From an archaeon (lineage in GTDB: Archaea > Nanobdellota > Nanobdellia > Woesearchaeales > GW2011-AR9), in the NCBI GenBank assembly GCA_023259115.1, contig JAHFQW010000018.1:1-32064 (forward strand): a DNA stretch of 32,064 nt. The letters run 5' to 3'. The translations under genes were made by a program, and so were the position numbers. Shown one piece after another: positions 14,189 through 22,726 of the stretch. Positions within the stretch are counted from its first letter, which is position 1; each line of letters opens with the position of its first letter. The notes under the pieces are model-generated. The model searched no databases and had not been told where the DNA came from. It worked only from the letters and a program-made list of their open reading frames with translations.

Positions 14189-15642
14189 TATTTATTTGGG
14201 ATGTATATGGAATAGGTGCAGTCTTTAAAGATTTGTTGGTATTGCAGGGTGTTTTCTTGGGTGATTTGGATTAGAAGAGATTGTTTCTTTTTGGCGCAGA
14301 GGTTGTCGTTTGGGGGGCAGGAGAGATCGCAGTTGTTGATGAATAAGAGTTGATAGTGTGTTTTTTCTTGGCTGTATATTTTGGCGGCGTATTCAATGCC
14401 ATCGAGTGTAATGATGCGTTGGTTGAGAAAGGATACAAATGCGGGATCAGAGGTGAGAATGGTGCCATTGATTTGATTTTGTGTGATGATATCATTTATT
14501 TCTTTTTCAAATGTGGGGGGATGTTGAAAATGGAGAGTGATGGGAAGGGGGAGAAGTATCATTATGAGGCAGAGGGTGATTAATGCGTGAGGGGTGATGA
14601 GGGGTTTTGTTTGTTTTTTGAGATTGTTATAGATTTTTGTTATGGCGTAGGCGCTCATTATGGCGAAGAGGGGAAGTACGGTTACAAGATAGCGTGTTTC
14701 TTTTCTGGGGACGTAGAGGAAATAGATTAGGGTGAGGAGGGGAATGCAGAGTAGTACGTTTTTTTGCCAGGTTTTCCATTGTTGTTCTGTATGGAAGAGG
14801 TAGAGGTAATACCAGAAAAAGAGGTATATAGGGAGTGCGAGAAATAGTCGAATGAAGTAGTAGGATATGCCTGAACCGTAGAGCCAGGTTGCGGTTTCAA
14901 CAATTTTGCTCCCCTGAATAAATGGTTCGAGAGGGTTGTGGTAGAGATGGTAATTTAGCAAGAGATAAGGGATTAGAGGGAGGAGAAAGCCTAGGGTGAG
15001 GGGGAGAAGGGTTTTGATTTTTTGGATGAGGGGTTCTGGTTTTGTTGTTAGAATGAGGAAAATTGTGCCAAACCAGATGCCTTGAGGAAATTTGGTGAGA
15101 AAAGAGAGGGCAAGAAGAAAGCCTGCGCATAAAAGATGCCAAGGGTGCTGATGAAGTTTAAATGTATGGGGTGTTTGGAGGAGGATGAGAAGTGCTAGTA
15201 ATCCCAAGACGATGGCGAGGGGTTCGGTTAGGATAAGACCACTGAAAATAATAAAGAGGGGAGTGAGGCTGAATATGGCGGCGCTGAGAAGAGCGATTTT
15301 TTCATCGAAGATATTTTTGGCTACAAGGTAGAGAAGGTAGATGGCGATGGTTGAGAGTATGATGTCTAGTATTTTTCCGATGATAAAAGGATTGATTCCG
15401 AGTTTCCAAAATAAGCCTAAGATGAATGGGTGAATGAGGGGGCGAAATGATTCCCAGATGCCTAATTTTCCTTGCGAAAAAATATATTTTCCAATGCCGA
15501 TATAGACATGTGAATCCCACCACAGAGGGTAGTTTAATAAAACGTAGCCTACGCGGATTATGGCAGAGAGCAGAAGAAGATAAAATACAGGGTAGCGCGA
15601 GAGGTGGCTTTTAATTTGGGGCAGGTGTGCTATTTTGGTCAT
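14188..15642 (-). CDS. GT-C membrane glycosyltransferase, ArnT/PMT (GT39/GT83)-like
   Basis: A 484-residue polytopic protein with about ten to twelve hydrophobic helices. The first external loop has the conserved acidic residue in YPLWWDSHVYIGIGKYIF (D43), then ESFRPLIHPFILGLFWKLG, a layout typical of GT39/GT83 enzymes that use polyprenyl-phosphate sugars outside the membrane. The periplasmic-side KETRYLVTVLPLF segment (about residues 320-333) also matches family members. The C-terminal about 110 residues are a soluble domain with paired cysteines (CDLSCPPNDNLCAKKK). It overlaps the thioredoxin-like gene by 32 bases, indicating one transcript. It may use the ribosyl or hexosyl lipid made by neighbouring genes. 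Acceptor unknown. Confidence 0.82.
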   Translation of the reverse strand: MTKIAHLPQIKSHLSRYPVFYLLLLSAIIRVGYVLLNYPLWWDSHVYIGIGKYIFSQGKLGIWESFRPLIHPFILGLFWKLGINPFIIGKILDIILSTIAIYLLYLVAKNIFDEKIALLSAAIFSLTPLFIIFSGLILTEPLAIVLGLLALLILLQTPHTFKLHQHPWHLLCAGFLLALSFLTKFPQGIWFGTIFLILTTKPEPLIQKIKTLLPLTLGFLLPLIPYLLLNYHLYHNPLEPFIQGSKIVETATWLYGSGISYYFIRLFLALPIYLFFWYYLYLFHTEQQWKTWQKNVLLCIPLLTLIYFLYVPRKETRYLVTVLPLFAIMSAYAITKIYNNLKKQTKPLITPHALITLCLIMILLPLPITLHFQHPPTFEKEINDIITQNQINGTILTSDPAFVSFLNQRIITLDGIEYAAKIYSQEKTHYQLLFINNCDLSCPPNDNLCAKKKQSLLIQITQENTLQYQQIFKDCTYSIYIPNK

Positions 15643-16390
15643 GTGGGGAGGTGGGCGTTTGATTTAGAGAGGTATTAGGTATATTGAGTTGGCATTGTGG
15701 TGAATCTTTTATTGAGTTGCATATTATGGTTTGAAGTTCTTCTTTTTTGATGACGCCTTCGTATTTGTTGTTATCAACAATGATGGTGGGATATTTTGTA
15801 ATGTTGAATTGGGCCATGGCGATTTCAATCATGGGTTCTTGAGAGCGGTAGTCAAGCTTACTGGGGAAGATGAGAACTTTTTCACCAAAGATTTTTTTGA
15901 AGTAGGTTAAAATGACGCCTTGGTTAGGGCAGGAAGGGCAATCTGAGGAATAAAAGTAGGTGATGGTTACAAGATCGAGGTTGCATTTCTGTTTGCCTTC
16001 TTGCGCAAGAAGAAGGTAGCGTAGGTTATCAATGGCGTAGCGACGCATGATAATGTCTCTGCGTTTGTCGGTGGTTTTTTGCTCTTCTTCGTAGGATACG
16101 ACTTCACTTAATGAATCGGAGAGGTCTTGCACGGTACTTTTGAGAGTGGCGGAGAGGATGGGACAGCTGTTATTATTAAATGAGTGATAAGAGTTGAGAT
16201 AGAGGTACTGGGTTTGAAGGCTGAGGTATTTTACTTCTTGTTCCATATTTATTTCTTCAACGATATTGTAACGGTGCTGGTCTATGATAAAACCTAAGGT
16301 TAGTCCGAGCGCGAATATGAGAAATGTGATGATTCCAGCGGTGATGTATTTATCTTTACTGAATGTTCGAGTAAGAGGTGTAGTGGTCAT
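15611..16390 (-). CDS. Membrane-anchored thioredoxin-fold protein
   Basis: A 259-residue protein with one N-terminal membrane helix (about 15-37, ITAGIITFLIFALGLTLGFII), no lipobox, and an external C-terminal part. Residues 50-135 are helical with one Cys. Residues about 139-235 form a thioredoxin fold: VTITYFYSSDCPSCPNQG has the redox pair C151-x2-C154, and TKYPTIIVDNNKYEG has the cis-Pro. Thiol oxidoreductases of this type act on disulfides of exported proteins. The overlapping GT-C protein has a Cys-rich external tail, which could be its client (inference). The tail after residue 240 is low-complexity Pro/Thr/Ser/Asn. A TATA-like AAATAAATTAG lies about 35 bases before ATG 16390. Confidence 0.82.
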   Translation of the reverse strand: MTTTPLTRTFSKDKYITAGIITFLIFALGLTLGFIIDQHRYNIVEEINMEQEVKYLSLQTQYLYLNSYHSFNNNSCPILSATLKSTVQDLSDSLSEVVSYEEEQKTTDKRRDIIMRRYAIDNLRYLLLAQEGKQKCNLDLVTITYFYSSDCPSCPNQGVILTYFKKIFGEKVLIFPSKLDYRSQEPMIEIAMAQFNITKYPTIIVDNNKYEGVIKKEELQTIICNSIKDSPQCQLNIPNTSLNQTPTSPHDQNSTPAPN

Positions 16391-16509
16391 GTGAGGAGAT
16401 TGTTTTTTTGTTTCTAATTTATTTTTTAATTTGTTTTCTTTTCTTTAAGTGTTTTTTTTATATTTTACTCTTCTATTTTAATTAATATTTTTTTTGTTTC
16501 TTCCGTTCT

Positions 16510-17823
16510 CTACCATTTAAACTTTTTGCGTTGAGTGAATTGGAATAGAGTGAGGATGAGGATAGTGGCTTTGAGGGTGTAATAAAATGCAAAATAAGGG
16601 ATTAGGGGGACCCAGCCAAATTTGTTGATTTTTTCGTTGGCGTTTTTGTGGGCGACGTAAAAGAAATAAATACCTAATATGGTTAATGAGAGGATGATGA
16701 AGCCTTTACGAAAATCGGTGAGAAGAAAAGTGAGGAAGGTGATTTTGATTTTGAATGTGGCAAGATAAGGGGCTATATTGAAATTTATGAGAAAGAGTTC
16801 TTTTATATTTTCAACCCAGGGTTGTATTATGAAAGTGATGGCGATGGCGATTCCCGTTATGGCGAGAAGATATCCTGCGGCGTTTTTGACCATTTGCATC
16901 ATACCAAAATCCCCATATTTACGGTTGGCAATCAGGTTGCGATATTGGTGTACGCAGAGGATGCTGCCAAGGTACCATCTTCTGCGTTGGCGATAAAATT
17001 GTTTTAGTTTACTGGGGGCGGTGGTGTAGACGTAGCCATTGGGACATTGTTTGATGCGGTACTGATGAGATTGTATGCGATAGGCGATTTCTTGATCTTC
17101 GGTGATATTTTTTTCATCAAAGCCGCCGAGCTGTTTTATGATTTTGGTGTTATATAGTGAGAATGGGCCGGGAGCAACGTAGAGTGAGTCGAGCTGACTG
17201 GTGATTCTGCCTATTAAGATGATGACAAGGTACTCGAGCCATTGCACTTTTTGTAATATGTTTTTTGGTTCATGGACTTTCATGGCAGGGGTGATGATGG
17301 CGAGTTGGGGGTCGTTTTCTTGTTCATATATTGTGAGCATTTTTTTGAGGGTGAGGGGTTCGACGAAGGAATCGGCATCAAGACAGGCAAAGAATTCACC
17401 AGTTGCGTGGGTTAGGGCGATGTTGAGTGAGGCGGCTTTTCCACGGTTGCTGTGGCTGATGAGATGAAAATAGGGTTTATCTTGAATGTATTGGGTAATT
17501 TTTTCTTTTGTTTGATCTGTGGAGCCGTCGTTGATAACGAGCACTTCGATTTTGTCTTTGGGGTAGTTGATGTTATAAATTGATTCTAGGGTTTTTACAA
17601 TGGTGGATTGTTCGTTATAGGCTGGAACAAGTATAGAAATAAATGGATGATGAGAAATGTTGAATGTATTGTTTAATGTATTTTTGAGAGAGGTATTTCT
17701 TTGCGAATTGGCGCGGGGGTCTACTTTAGGGTTTTGTTCAACATATACTAGGAAGAGAAAGATGGAGAAGTAGAGGGAGATTATGTAGGTAATCCATAAT
17801 AAGATGTCGATAATGATATTCAT
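16510..17823 (-). CDS. Processive-type GT2 membrane glycosyltransferase
   Basis: A 437-residue membrane GT2 like cellulose/hyaluronan/poly-GlcNAc synthases. One N-terminal helix (about 4-27) precedes the cytosolic GT-A domain: SILVPAYNE (63-71), VLVINDGSTDQT (94-105), the UDP/metal-binding CLDADS (147-152), the catalytic-base region ITEDQE (240-245) and QRRRW (279-283), equivalent to QxxRW. Three to four C-terminal helices follow. All residues of an active processive GT2 are present. The product could be an extended surface polysaccharide. A hairpin (AAATAAC/GTTATTT) lies in the 62-base space before it, and no Shine-Dalgarno precedes ATG 17823. Same strand as the two Stt3-like genes upstream. 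Confidence 0.9.
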   Translation of the reverse strand: MNIIIDILLWITYIISLYFSIFLFLVYVEQNPKVDPRANSQRNTSLKNTLNNTFNISHHPFISILVPAYNEQSTIVKTLESIYNINYPKDKIEVLVINDGSTDQTKEKITQYIQDKPYFHLISHSNRGKAASLNIALTHATGEFFACLDADSFVEPLTLKKMLTIYEQENDPQLAIITPAMKVHEPKNILQKVQWLEYLVIILIGRITSQLDSLYVAPGPFSLYNTKIIKQLGGFDEKNITEDQEIAYRIQSHQYRIKQCPNGYVYTTAPSKLKQFYRQRRRWYLGSILCVHQYRNLIANRKYGDFGMMQMVKNAAGYLLAITGIAIAITFIIQPWVENIKELFLINFNIAPYLATFKIKITFLTFLLTDFRKGFIILSLTILGIYFFYVAHKNANEKINKFGWVPLIPYFAFYYTLKATILILTLFQFTQRKKFKW

Positions 17824-17885
17824 AATACACGCTCAAAATAACTTGAAATCTCTCTTCTTGAGGTTATTTCCCAGGGTTTATTTTT

Positions 17886-19445
17886 CTACTTTTTAGGTGG
17901 TAGGATTGTTGTTTTTATTGGTTCTGGGTGAAATTCCCATACTTCATTATTTTCTGACGTATGAACTAATTTAAATCTTTCGTTTTTTAAGAGAAATAGG
18001 ACGTTTTGGTTAGAGGGGAGGGTTTGACGCATTTGAGTTGTTATATACATAAGAGTTATATTCTGTTCTTCTAAGAGGGGGAAGAGTTGGGTGATATAAG
18101 AGGAGTCTAGGATTGATTGAGATATGTTTTGAATTTGAGGAACTGATTGCAGGGTGCTTAGAGGAGTTATATGGGTGTAATATTTTATGTAATTACCGTT
18201 TTCTGGAAGGGAGAAGATTTTTTGTTGAGGTGCGGTGAGTTTGTTGAGTTCAGTGAGGGGATAGGTTTGGCTTATCCAGGTGAGGGAGCTGATGTCTTGG
18301 GCAGAGGGATTGAGATCATTTACACGAAGCAGATAGGTTGTGGTTGAGAAGATGAGGCCGAGTAGGATTATGAAGAGGGTGAAATTTTTAAGAGGAGGAA
18401 TTGTCCATTGTCGCTGCAGGAGGTGAAGGAAGGCAATGGAGCTGAGGTAGGCTATCATAATGGCGAATATAATGGTTATTTGTGTATGCCAGAAATATAG
18501 TGTGAGACAGATGAGGCCAAAGAGAAGAGAACTATAAAATGTTTGTTTTTGTTTTCGGGTGAGGATGAATCCAATAAATCCGAGTATGGCGAGGAAAATG
18601 CTTATTCCGGCAACTGAGCCAAAATCAGAGAGAAAGTCGTTCCAATGGTTTTGAAGATAGAATGGTCCTGCGATTAATGATTCTGATAGAGTGCTTGCGC
18701 CGAAGATTTTGAGGAGGAAGATAATTCCCACTATGGTGAGAATTATTTGAAAGAAGTTTGTTATGTTTTGAACTGATTCTGTTTGTGGTTGATTATGAGT
18801 TGTACTGATTCTTTGATTATTGTTTTGGTTATGATTTAGGCTATAATAATATAATAATAGAAGAGCGAGTGTGAAGAAAATCTGCCAGACATCGAAGAAT
18901 ATAATGGTGAAGAAGGAAATTAGGGAGAGGATGTGACTTAGGCTGAGGGGAGTTGTTTTCTTTTGTTTGAAGGCAAGATTTTGTGTAGAGGTGAGGGTAT
19001 AGAATCCGAGTGCGAGGAGGAAGAAGTAGAGGCTATAGGAGCTGAGGGTTGTGAGGGTGTACATAAATGCGGGTGTTATGATTAGAAAAAGGTGAAATAG
19101 AGCGTTTTGTTTTTTAGGAATATTTAGATGTTCTAGTGTTTTTAATGAGAGGTGGAGTGTGACAAGGCTGAGAACAAGAGGAATGATAATTAAAGTGGAG
19201 AGAGGGAGGTGACGCTGTAAGAAATGTAGAGTTAGATGCGGGAGGTCGTACCAAGGGGCAGTTAGGGATTGGGTGAGATGATAATAACTCTCGTCGCCGC
19301 GAATGAGCGGTTGATGAGTGGTTATGTTTTGAATGATGGGGATTAGTGCGATGAGAAGCAGGATTATTGTGAGGTAGAGTTTATGATAGGTTAGGAGATG
19401 ATTTTCAATATGTTGTTCGATGTTGGATTTTTTTGGCTGGGTCAT
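17886..19445 (-). CDS. Polytopic GT-C-like membrane protein, divergent Stt3-like
   Basis: A 519-residue protein with about eleven to twelve hydrophobic helices and a short external C-terminal domain. After the first helix it has LIRGDESYYHL (D51/E52), resembling the first-loop acidic motif of STT3 and other GT-C enzymes (D-x-Y-Y-H). The soluble tail begins at about residue 370 with SAQDISSLTWISQTYPLTE, similar in style to the domain after the last helix of STT3. I find no WWDYG-type motif, so it is not an oligosaccharyltransferase for N-x-S/T. The protein starts 4 bases inside the upstream gene (ATGA, 19442-19445), suggesting coupled translation and possibly a complex with its neighbour. Function unknown; glycan transfer to lipid or protein is a guess. 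Confidence 0.75.
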   Translation of the reverse strand: MTQPKKSNIEQHIENHLLTYHKLYLTIILLLIALIPIIQNITTHQPLIRGDESYYHLTQSLTAPWYDLPHLTLHFLQRHLPLSTLIIIPLVLSLVTLHLSLKTLEHLNIPKKQNALFHLFLIITPAFMYTLTTLSSYSLYFFLLALGFYTLTSTQNLAFKQKKTTPLSLSHILSLISFFTIIFFDVWQIFFTLALLLLYYYSLNHNQNNNQRISTTHNQPQTESVQNITNFFQIILTIVGIIFLLKIFGASTLSESLIAGPFYLQNHWNDFLSDFGSVAGISIFLAILGFIGFILTRKQKQTFYSSLLFGLICLTLYFWHTQITIIFAIMIAYLSSIAFLHLLQRQWTIPPLKNFTLFIILLGLIFSTTTYLLRVNDLNPSAQDISSLTWISQTYPLTELNKLTAPQQKIFSLPENGNYIKYYTHITPLSTLQSVPQIQNISQSILDSSYITQLFPLLEEQNITLMYITTQMRQTLPSNQNVLFLLKNERFKLVHTSENNEVWEFHPEPIKTTILPPKK

Positions 19446-20926
19446 GAGAGTTCACGCAGCGAGCAGCGAATTTTATATATTTTGGTTTGGTTTTGATACG
19501 CGATAGGATAGAAACATTGTTTGGTGATGTATTTCGCGGGGGTTTTAGTGTATTCTTGTTGGGTGGAAGAAGTGATTACAAGATACTGGATGTTATATTT
19601 GTCGGTTAGGCTGAGTGCTTGTGTTTGAAAACTGGAGGAGAAGATGGTATTTATGTCGGCGAGTCTTGTGTCGATGTCGGGCTCAAGAGCGAATTGGTCG
19701 TCTATAATATTTTTACGATGACTATAATAAGTGAGGAGGTGACCTTCTTTGAGGGAGGCGAGAATGTTGCTATTGGGTTCAGTATTTTTTTCTAGCCAAC
19801 GAAATGCACTGATTTCTTCGGAGGAGGGGGTGTCTTGATTTAGAGCAACGGTGAGGGAGGGGAAAATCATGCTGGCAATTAAAATTATTATGGTTATGAC
19901 AGAGAACCAATGGTGGTAGTTTGAGATTTTCATTTTTTGGATGTACTCAAAGACTTCTTGATAAAATGAGGCAAATAAAATGGAGAGGATGAGGCCAAAA
20001 AAAGCGAGAGTGGTTTTGAAGGGTAATAATCTAAACCAGGTGAGGAGGGTGGTTGAAATGACGAAGCTTATGAGCAGGAAAGATTTGGCGGTTTTGAGTT
20101 GGAATAAGGAGCGATAGACAACGTATATGCCTATTAAGAATGGAACGATACTTACTAACACAAGGCTTTGCGCTAATGAGAATTTTGGAAAATATTGCAA
20201 AATTATATCATTGGGGATGTTATGCCAGATGAAGCTTGATCCTTCGGCGAGGAAGTTTTTTTTGAAGAAGAGTATTTGGCTCCAGAGGAAAAAGAAGCAG
20301 GAGAAGAGGATGGTTTCTAATTCGGCACGGTCGATTTTTTTTCCTTCGGTGAATGAGAGGATGATGTAGATGCCAAAGCCTATGAGCAGTAGGAATGTGG
20401 CGGAACTGGTGAAGCAGAGAAGGAAGAATAAGAGGAGGTAACTATAGAAATATTTTTTGGTTTGGATGTTGAGAAAAGCGTAGATGCAGAGAAAGAGCAG
20501 GGGGAGAAAGAGGGTTTCTACGGTTACGTCATTGGTATAGTATAAGATGGGGAGGAATCCGGCGATGAGCGCGGTGTAGAGAGGGGCGTTTTTGTTATCG
20601 GTTATTTTGGTGGCTATGAGGTAGGTGATAATGGTGAGTGAGGCGATGAGAAGATTGGGGAGAATTTTTGCGGTGATTTCAAGAGGGATGAGCAGGCTTG
20701 TGAATGCGAGGAGGTAGTGGAATACGGGGAGAAAACGATATTCTCGGCCGCCGTAGGAGAGAGGGTCGGTGTAGAGTGGCGTGCCGGTTTGGGCGATATG
20801 CTGGGCTTGACGAAGATGAAAGTAGGATTCGTAGGTGAAGTTGGGTGTGAGAAACGCAAGAGTGATTCTGAGGATAGCAATTATGAGAAAGATACTTACA
20901 AGTATGTAGAGTTCTCTTTTTTGCAT
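19442..20926 (-). CDS. Polytopic GT-C-like membrane protein, divergent Stt3-like
   Basis: A 494-residue membrane protein with about twelve helices. The first external loop contains NFTYESYFHLRQAQHIAQTG (E33), matching STT3's D/E-x-YYH-x-R arrangement, followed by DPLSYGGREYRFLPVFHYL. After the last helix, SSEEISAFRWLEKNTEPNSN and ILASLKEGHLLTYYSHRKN occupy the place where STT3 has its WWDYG region, but that motif itself is absent. It appears to be a paralogue of its partner at 17886-19445, with which it overlaps by 4 bases. A TATA box (minus-strand TTTATAAAATCC, 20946-20957) lies about 28 bases upstream of ATG 20926, giving a leaderless start. It is the first gene of the - strand block running to 12.75 kb. 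Confidence 0.78.
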   Translation of the reverse strand: MQKRELYILVSIFLIIAILRITLAFLTPNFTYESYFHLRQAQHIAQTGTPLYTDPLSYGGREYRFLPVFHYLLAFTSLLIPLEITAKILPNLLIASLTIITYLIATKITDNKNAPLYTALIAGFLPILYYTNDVTVETLFLPLLFLCIYAFLNIQTKKYFYSYLLLFFLLCFTSSATFLLLIGFGIYIILSFTEGKKIDRAELETILFSCFFFLWSQILFFKKNFLAEGSSFIWHNIPNDIILQYFPKFSLAQSLVLVSIVPFLIGIYVVYRSLFQLKTAKSFLLISFVISTTLLTWFRLLPFKTTLAFFGLILSILFASFYQEVFEYIQKMKISNYHHWFSVITIIILIASMIFPSLTVALNQDTPSSEEISAFRWLEKNTEPNSNILASLKEGHLLTYYSHRKNIIDDQFALEPDIDTRLADINTIFSSSFQTQALSLTDKYNIQYLVITSSTQQEYTKTPAKYITKQCFYPIAYQNQTKIYKIRCSLRELS

Positions 20927-21025
20927 CGATGGAAGGAAGCATAGGGATTTTATAAATGTGATGGGTATTTTGCATTTGTGATGTTAGAGTGCATTTAACA
21001 ATACTATTTCTTTTAGATTTTTTTA

Positions 21026-21042
21026 CCATAATCTTTATGTAG
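21026..21042 (+). promoter_or_regulatory. radB promoter element shared with the gene at 27690
   Basis: CCATAATCTTTATGTAG differs by one base from CCATAAGCTTTATGTAG at 27651-27667. In both cases the element ends exactly 23 bases before the ATG. AGATTTT precedes both. TTTATG is a plausible TATA box, giving leaderless messages. Confidence 0.5.
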
Positions 21043-21064
21043 ATACTCTGCTTTTTTTGAGTTT

Positions 21065-21745
21065 ATGTTAAAGATATCTAGTGGGGTTGATTTTTTGGAT
21101 GAGTTTTTAGGAGGAGGGTATGATACTGATGTTATTACAACAGTATATGGGCCGTCGGGGGTAGGTAAGACGAATTTGTGTTTGCTGTGTGCGGTGCATG
21201 TGGCGTTATCAGGGAAGAAAGTTATGTTTATGGATACGGAGGGGGGCATTGCGGTGGAGCGAATCAAACAGATTACACCAAGATATGAGGAGGTGTTGGA
21301 GAGGGTACTTTTTTTTAATCCGGTGACGTTTGTTGAACAAAAAGAGTTGTTTGAACAGATTCGGGAGATGGTGTATGAGAATGAGAGTTTTGGGTTGATT
21401 GTGGTGGATTCGATTTCGATGTTGTATAGGTTGGAGTTAGGGAAGAATGAGGAAGTGTATGAGGTGAATTCGTCTCTTGGTCGACAGATGGCGTATCTGG
21501 TGGAGATTGCGCGCAAGAAAAAGATTCCGGTGCTTATTACAAATCAGGTGTATGCGGATTTTGATAACAAAGATAAGGTTAAGATGGTGGGTGGTGATTT
21601 ATTGAAGTATGGTTCGAAGTGTTTAATTGAGCTTGTGAAGTTTGCGAATTGCCGGGGACTGGTGCTGCGAAAACACAGGTCGATGCCGGAGGGTTTAGAG
21701 TTGAAGTTTAAGATTGTGGAGAGAGGAGTGGAGGTTGTGAGATAG
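21065..21745 (+). CDS. radB: DNA repair and recombination protein RadB
   Basis: A 226-residue RecA-fold paralogue of RadA that aids homologous recombination. The Walker A GPSGVGKT is at 29-36 and Walker B LIVVD at 111-115. The start SSGVDFLDEFLGGGYDTDVIT is characteristic of RadB, and the N-terminal helix-hairpin-helix domain of RadA is absent. The loop LVEIARKKKIPVLITNQVYAD matches the conserved segment before the L2 region. Length is normal for RadB. The ATG is preceded by a TATA-like element and no Shine-Dalgarno. It is divergent from the Stt3-like gene at 20926, with 138 bases between them. Confidence 0.94.
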   Translation: MLKISSGVDFLDEFLGGGYDTDVITTVYGPSGVGKTNLCLLCAVHVALSGKKVMFMDTEGGIAVERIKQITPRYEEVLERVLFFNPVTFVEQKELFEQIREMVYENESFGLIVVDSISMLYRLELGKNEEVYEVNSSLGRQMAYLVEIARKKKIPVLITNQVYADFDNKDKVKMVGGDLLKYGSKCLIELVKFANCRGLVLRKHRSMPEGLELKFKIVERGVEVVR

Positions 21746-21823
21746 ATTTGGTTGTTATTTTTGGAGGGAGAGTTTTTATGGTTTTGATTCTTTATTTGAG
21801 AAGATGATTCAGGCGTAGTAATC

Positions 21824-21960
21824 TTTATAAATAAAGCGTGAAATTGATTATTCATAGCCGAAGTTGGTCAATGATAGATCAATGGAGCTGCATGAGGCAA
21901 AAAAAAGTGCAGACAAGATTAATTGGTTTATTCTTGGGTTGCTAAGTTAGAATTAAAAAG
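21824..21960 (+). ncRNA. Candidate small transcript between radB and rpsB
   Basis: The 250-base gap after radB contains a good TATA box (TTTATAAATA, 21824-21833) about 160 bases before rpsB, too far for a leaderless start of that gene. The predicted transcript would begin near 21853. It holds CTGCA/TGCAG and an imperfect CAAGATTAA/TTTATTCTTG hairpin. Two tiny overlapping frames exist (ATG 21871, 24 codons; ATG 21882, 22 codons, MELHEAKKSADKINWFILGL); neither has a Shine-Dalgarno. It could be a small RNA, a micro-protein gene or simply a long rpsB leader. I cannot identify a known RNA family. Confidence 0.3.
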
Positions 21961-21995
21961 TGCTTAATTGAATAGTGCTTTAAAGGTGAAATATT

Positions 21996-22601
21996 ATGGC
22001 AGAACAAACAGAACATTTATTGATTGATTCAAATGAATATTTGAAGTCAGGGATTCATATCGGGACGAAGTTTAAGACGAAGTATATGAGTAATTTTATT
22101 TATAAAACACGTCCAGATGGTCTTTCGGTGTTGAATCTGAAGAAGATTGATGAGCGGGTGGGGATGGCAATTAATATGTTGTGTCATTATGCTCCCTCGG
22201 AGATTTTAATTATTAGCAGACGGGAGAATGGCTGGAAGGGGTTAAAGCAGCTGCATAAGTGGACGGGAATTGAAGTGATTCATGGCAGATATCCTCCTGG
22301 GATTTTGACAAATAGTAATTTAGAGACGTTTACGGAGCCGAAAATTTTGATGGTGGCTGATCCATGGCCAGATAAGAATGCGGTGGATGATGCGCATAAG
22401 ATGGGAATTCCTATTATTGCGTTATGTGATACAAATAATCAATCCAATAAGTTAGATTTAGTGGTTCCTTGTAATAATAAAGGAAAGAGATCGGTGGGAC
22501 TTGTGTTCTATTTAATTGCACGGGAGTATATGAAACGCAAGGGATTGCTGTTAGGTAATGAAGAACCTAAGTTTACGGTGGATGATTTTGTTGAGGAGTA
22601 G
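21996..22601 (+). CDS. rpsB: Small ribosomal subunit protein uS2, archaeal type
   Basis: A 201-residue uS2 protein of the 30S subunit body. Diagnostic segments are SGIHIGTKFKTKYMSNFIYK, RPDGLSVLNLKKIDERV, WTGIEVIHGRYPPGILTN, VADPWPDKNAVDDAHKMG and IPIIALCDTNNQSNKLDL. These match the archaeal/eukaryotic branch (Sa/RPS2) rather than bacterial S2. Length is normal. AAAGGTGA six to eight bases before ATG 21996 is a Shine-Dalgarno site. The usual archaeal neighbours (rpoN, rpoK, enolase) are not adjacent here, so the ribosomal operon has been rearranged. Confidence 0.96.
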   Translation: MAEQTEHLLIDSNEYLKSGIHIGTKFKTKYMSNFIYKTRPDGLSVLNLKKIDERVGMAINMLCHYAPSEILIISRRENGWKGLKQLHKWTGIEVIHGRYPPGILTNSNLETFTEPKILMVADPWPDKNAVDDAHKMGIPIIALCDTNNQSNKLDLVVPCNNKGKRSVGLVFYLIAREYMKRKGLLLGNEEPKFTVDDFVEE

Positions 22602-22673
22602 GGGGTAGATTTTTTTACTCTCGTACTTTTATACTCTTATTATGATTATTATTTTACTTTTTCATTTTTGGTT

Positions 22674-22726
22674 TTAGATGTTTTTGAGGGTTTATGATTA
22701 GATGTTTTTGACGGAGGGATTTATGA
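22674..22726 (+). repeat. Duplicated translation start region
   Basis: TTAGATGTTTTTGA followed by GGGTTTATGA (22674-22697) is repeated, with an added CGGA-type insertion, at 22698-22726. The second copy carries the GGAGGG Shine-Dalgarno (22713-22718) and the used ATG 22723. The first copy's ATG (22694) opens only five codons. Confidence 0.55.

Noticed and set aside
16400-16509. T-rich gap before the thioredoxin gene as a possible small gene
   Set aside because: Only homopolymer-like A/T stretches are present, with no open frame or structured element beyond promoter-like sequence.
21882-21950. 22-codon micro-ORF starting at ATG 21882
   Set aside because: No Shine-Dalgarno, an overlapping alternative frame of equal length exists, and there is no evidence of conservation; kept only as part of the candidate transcript.
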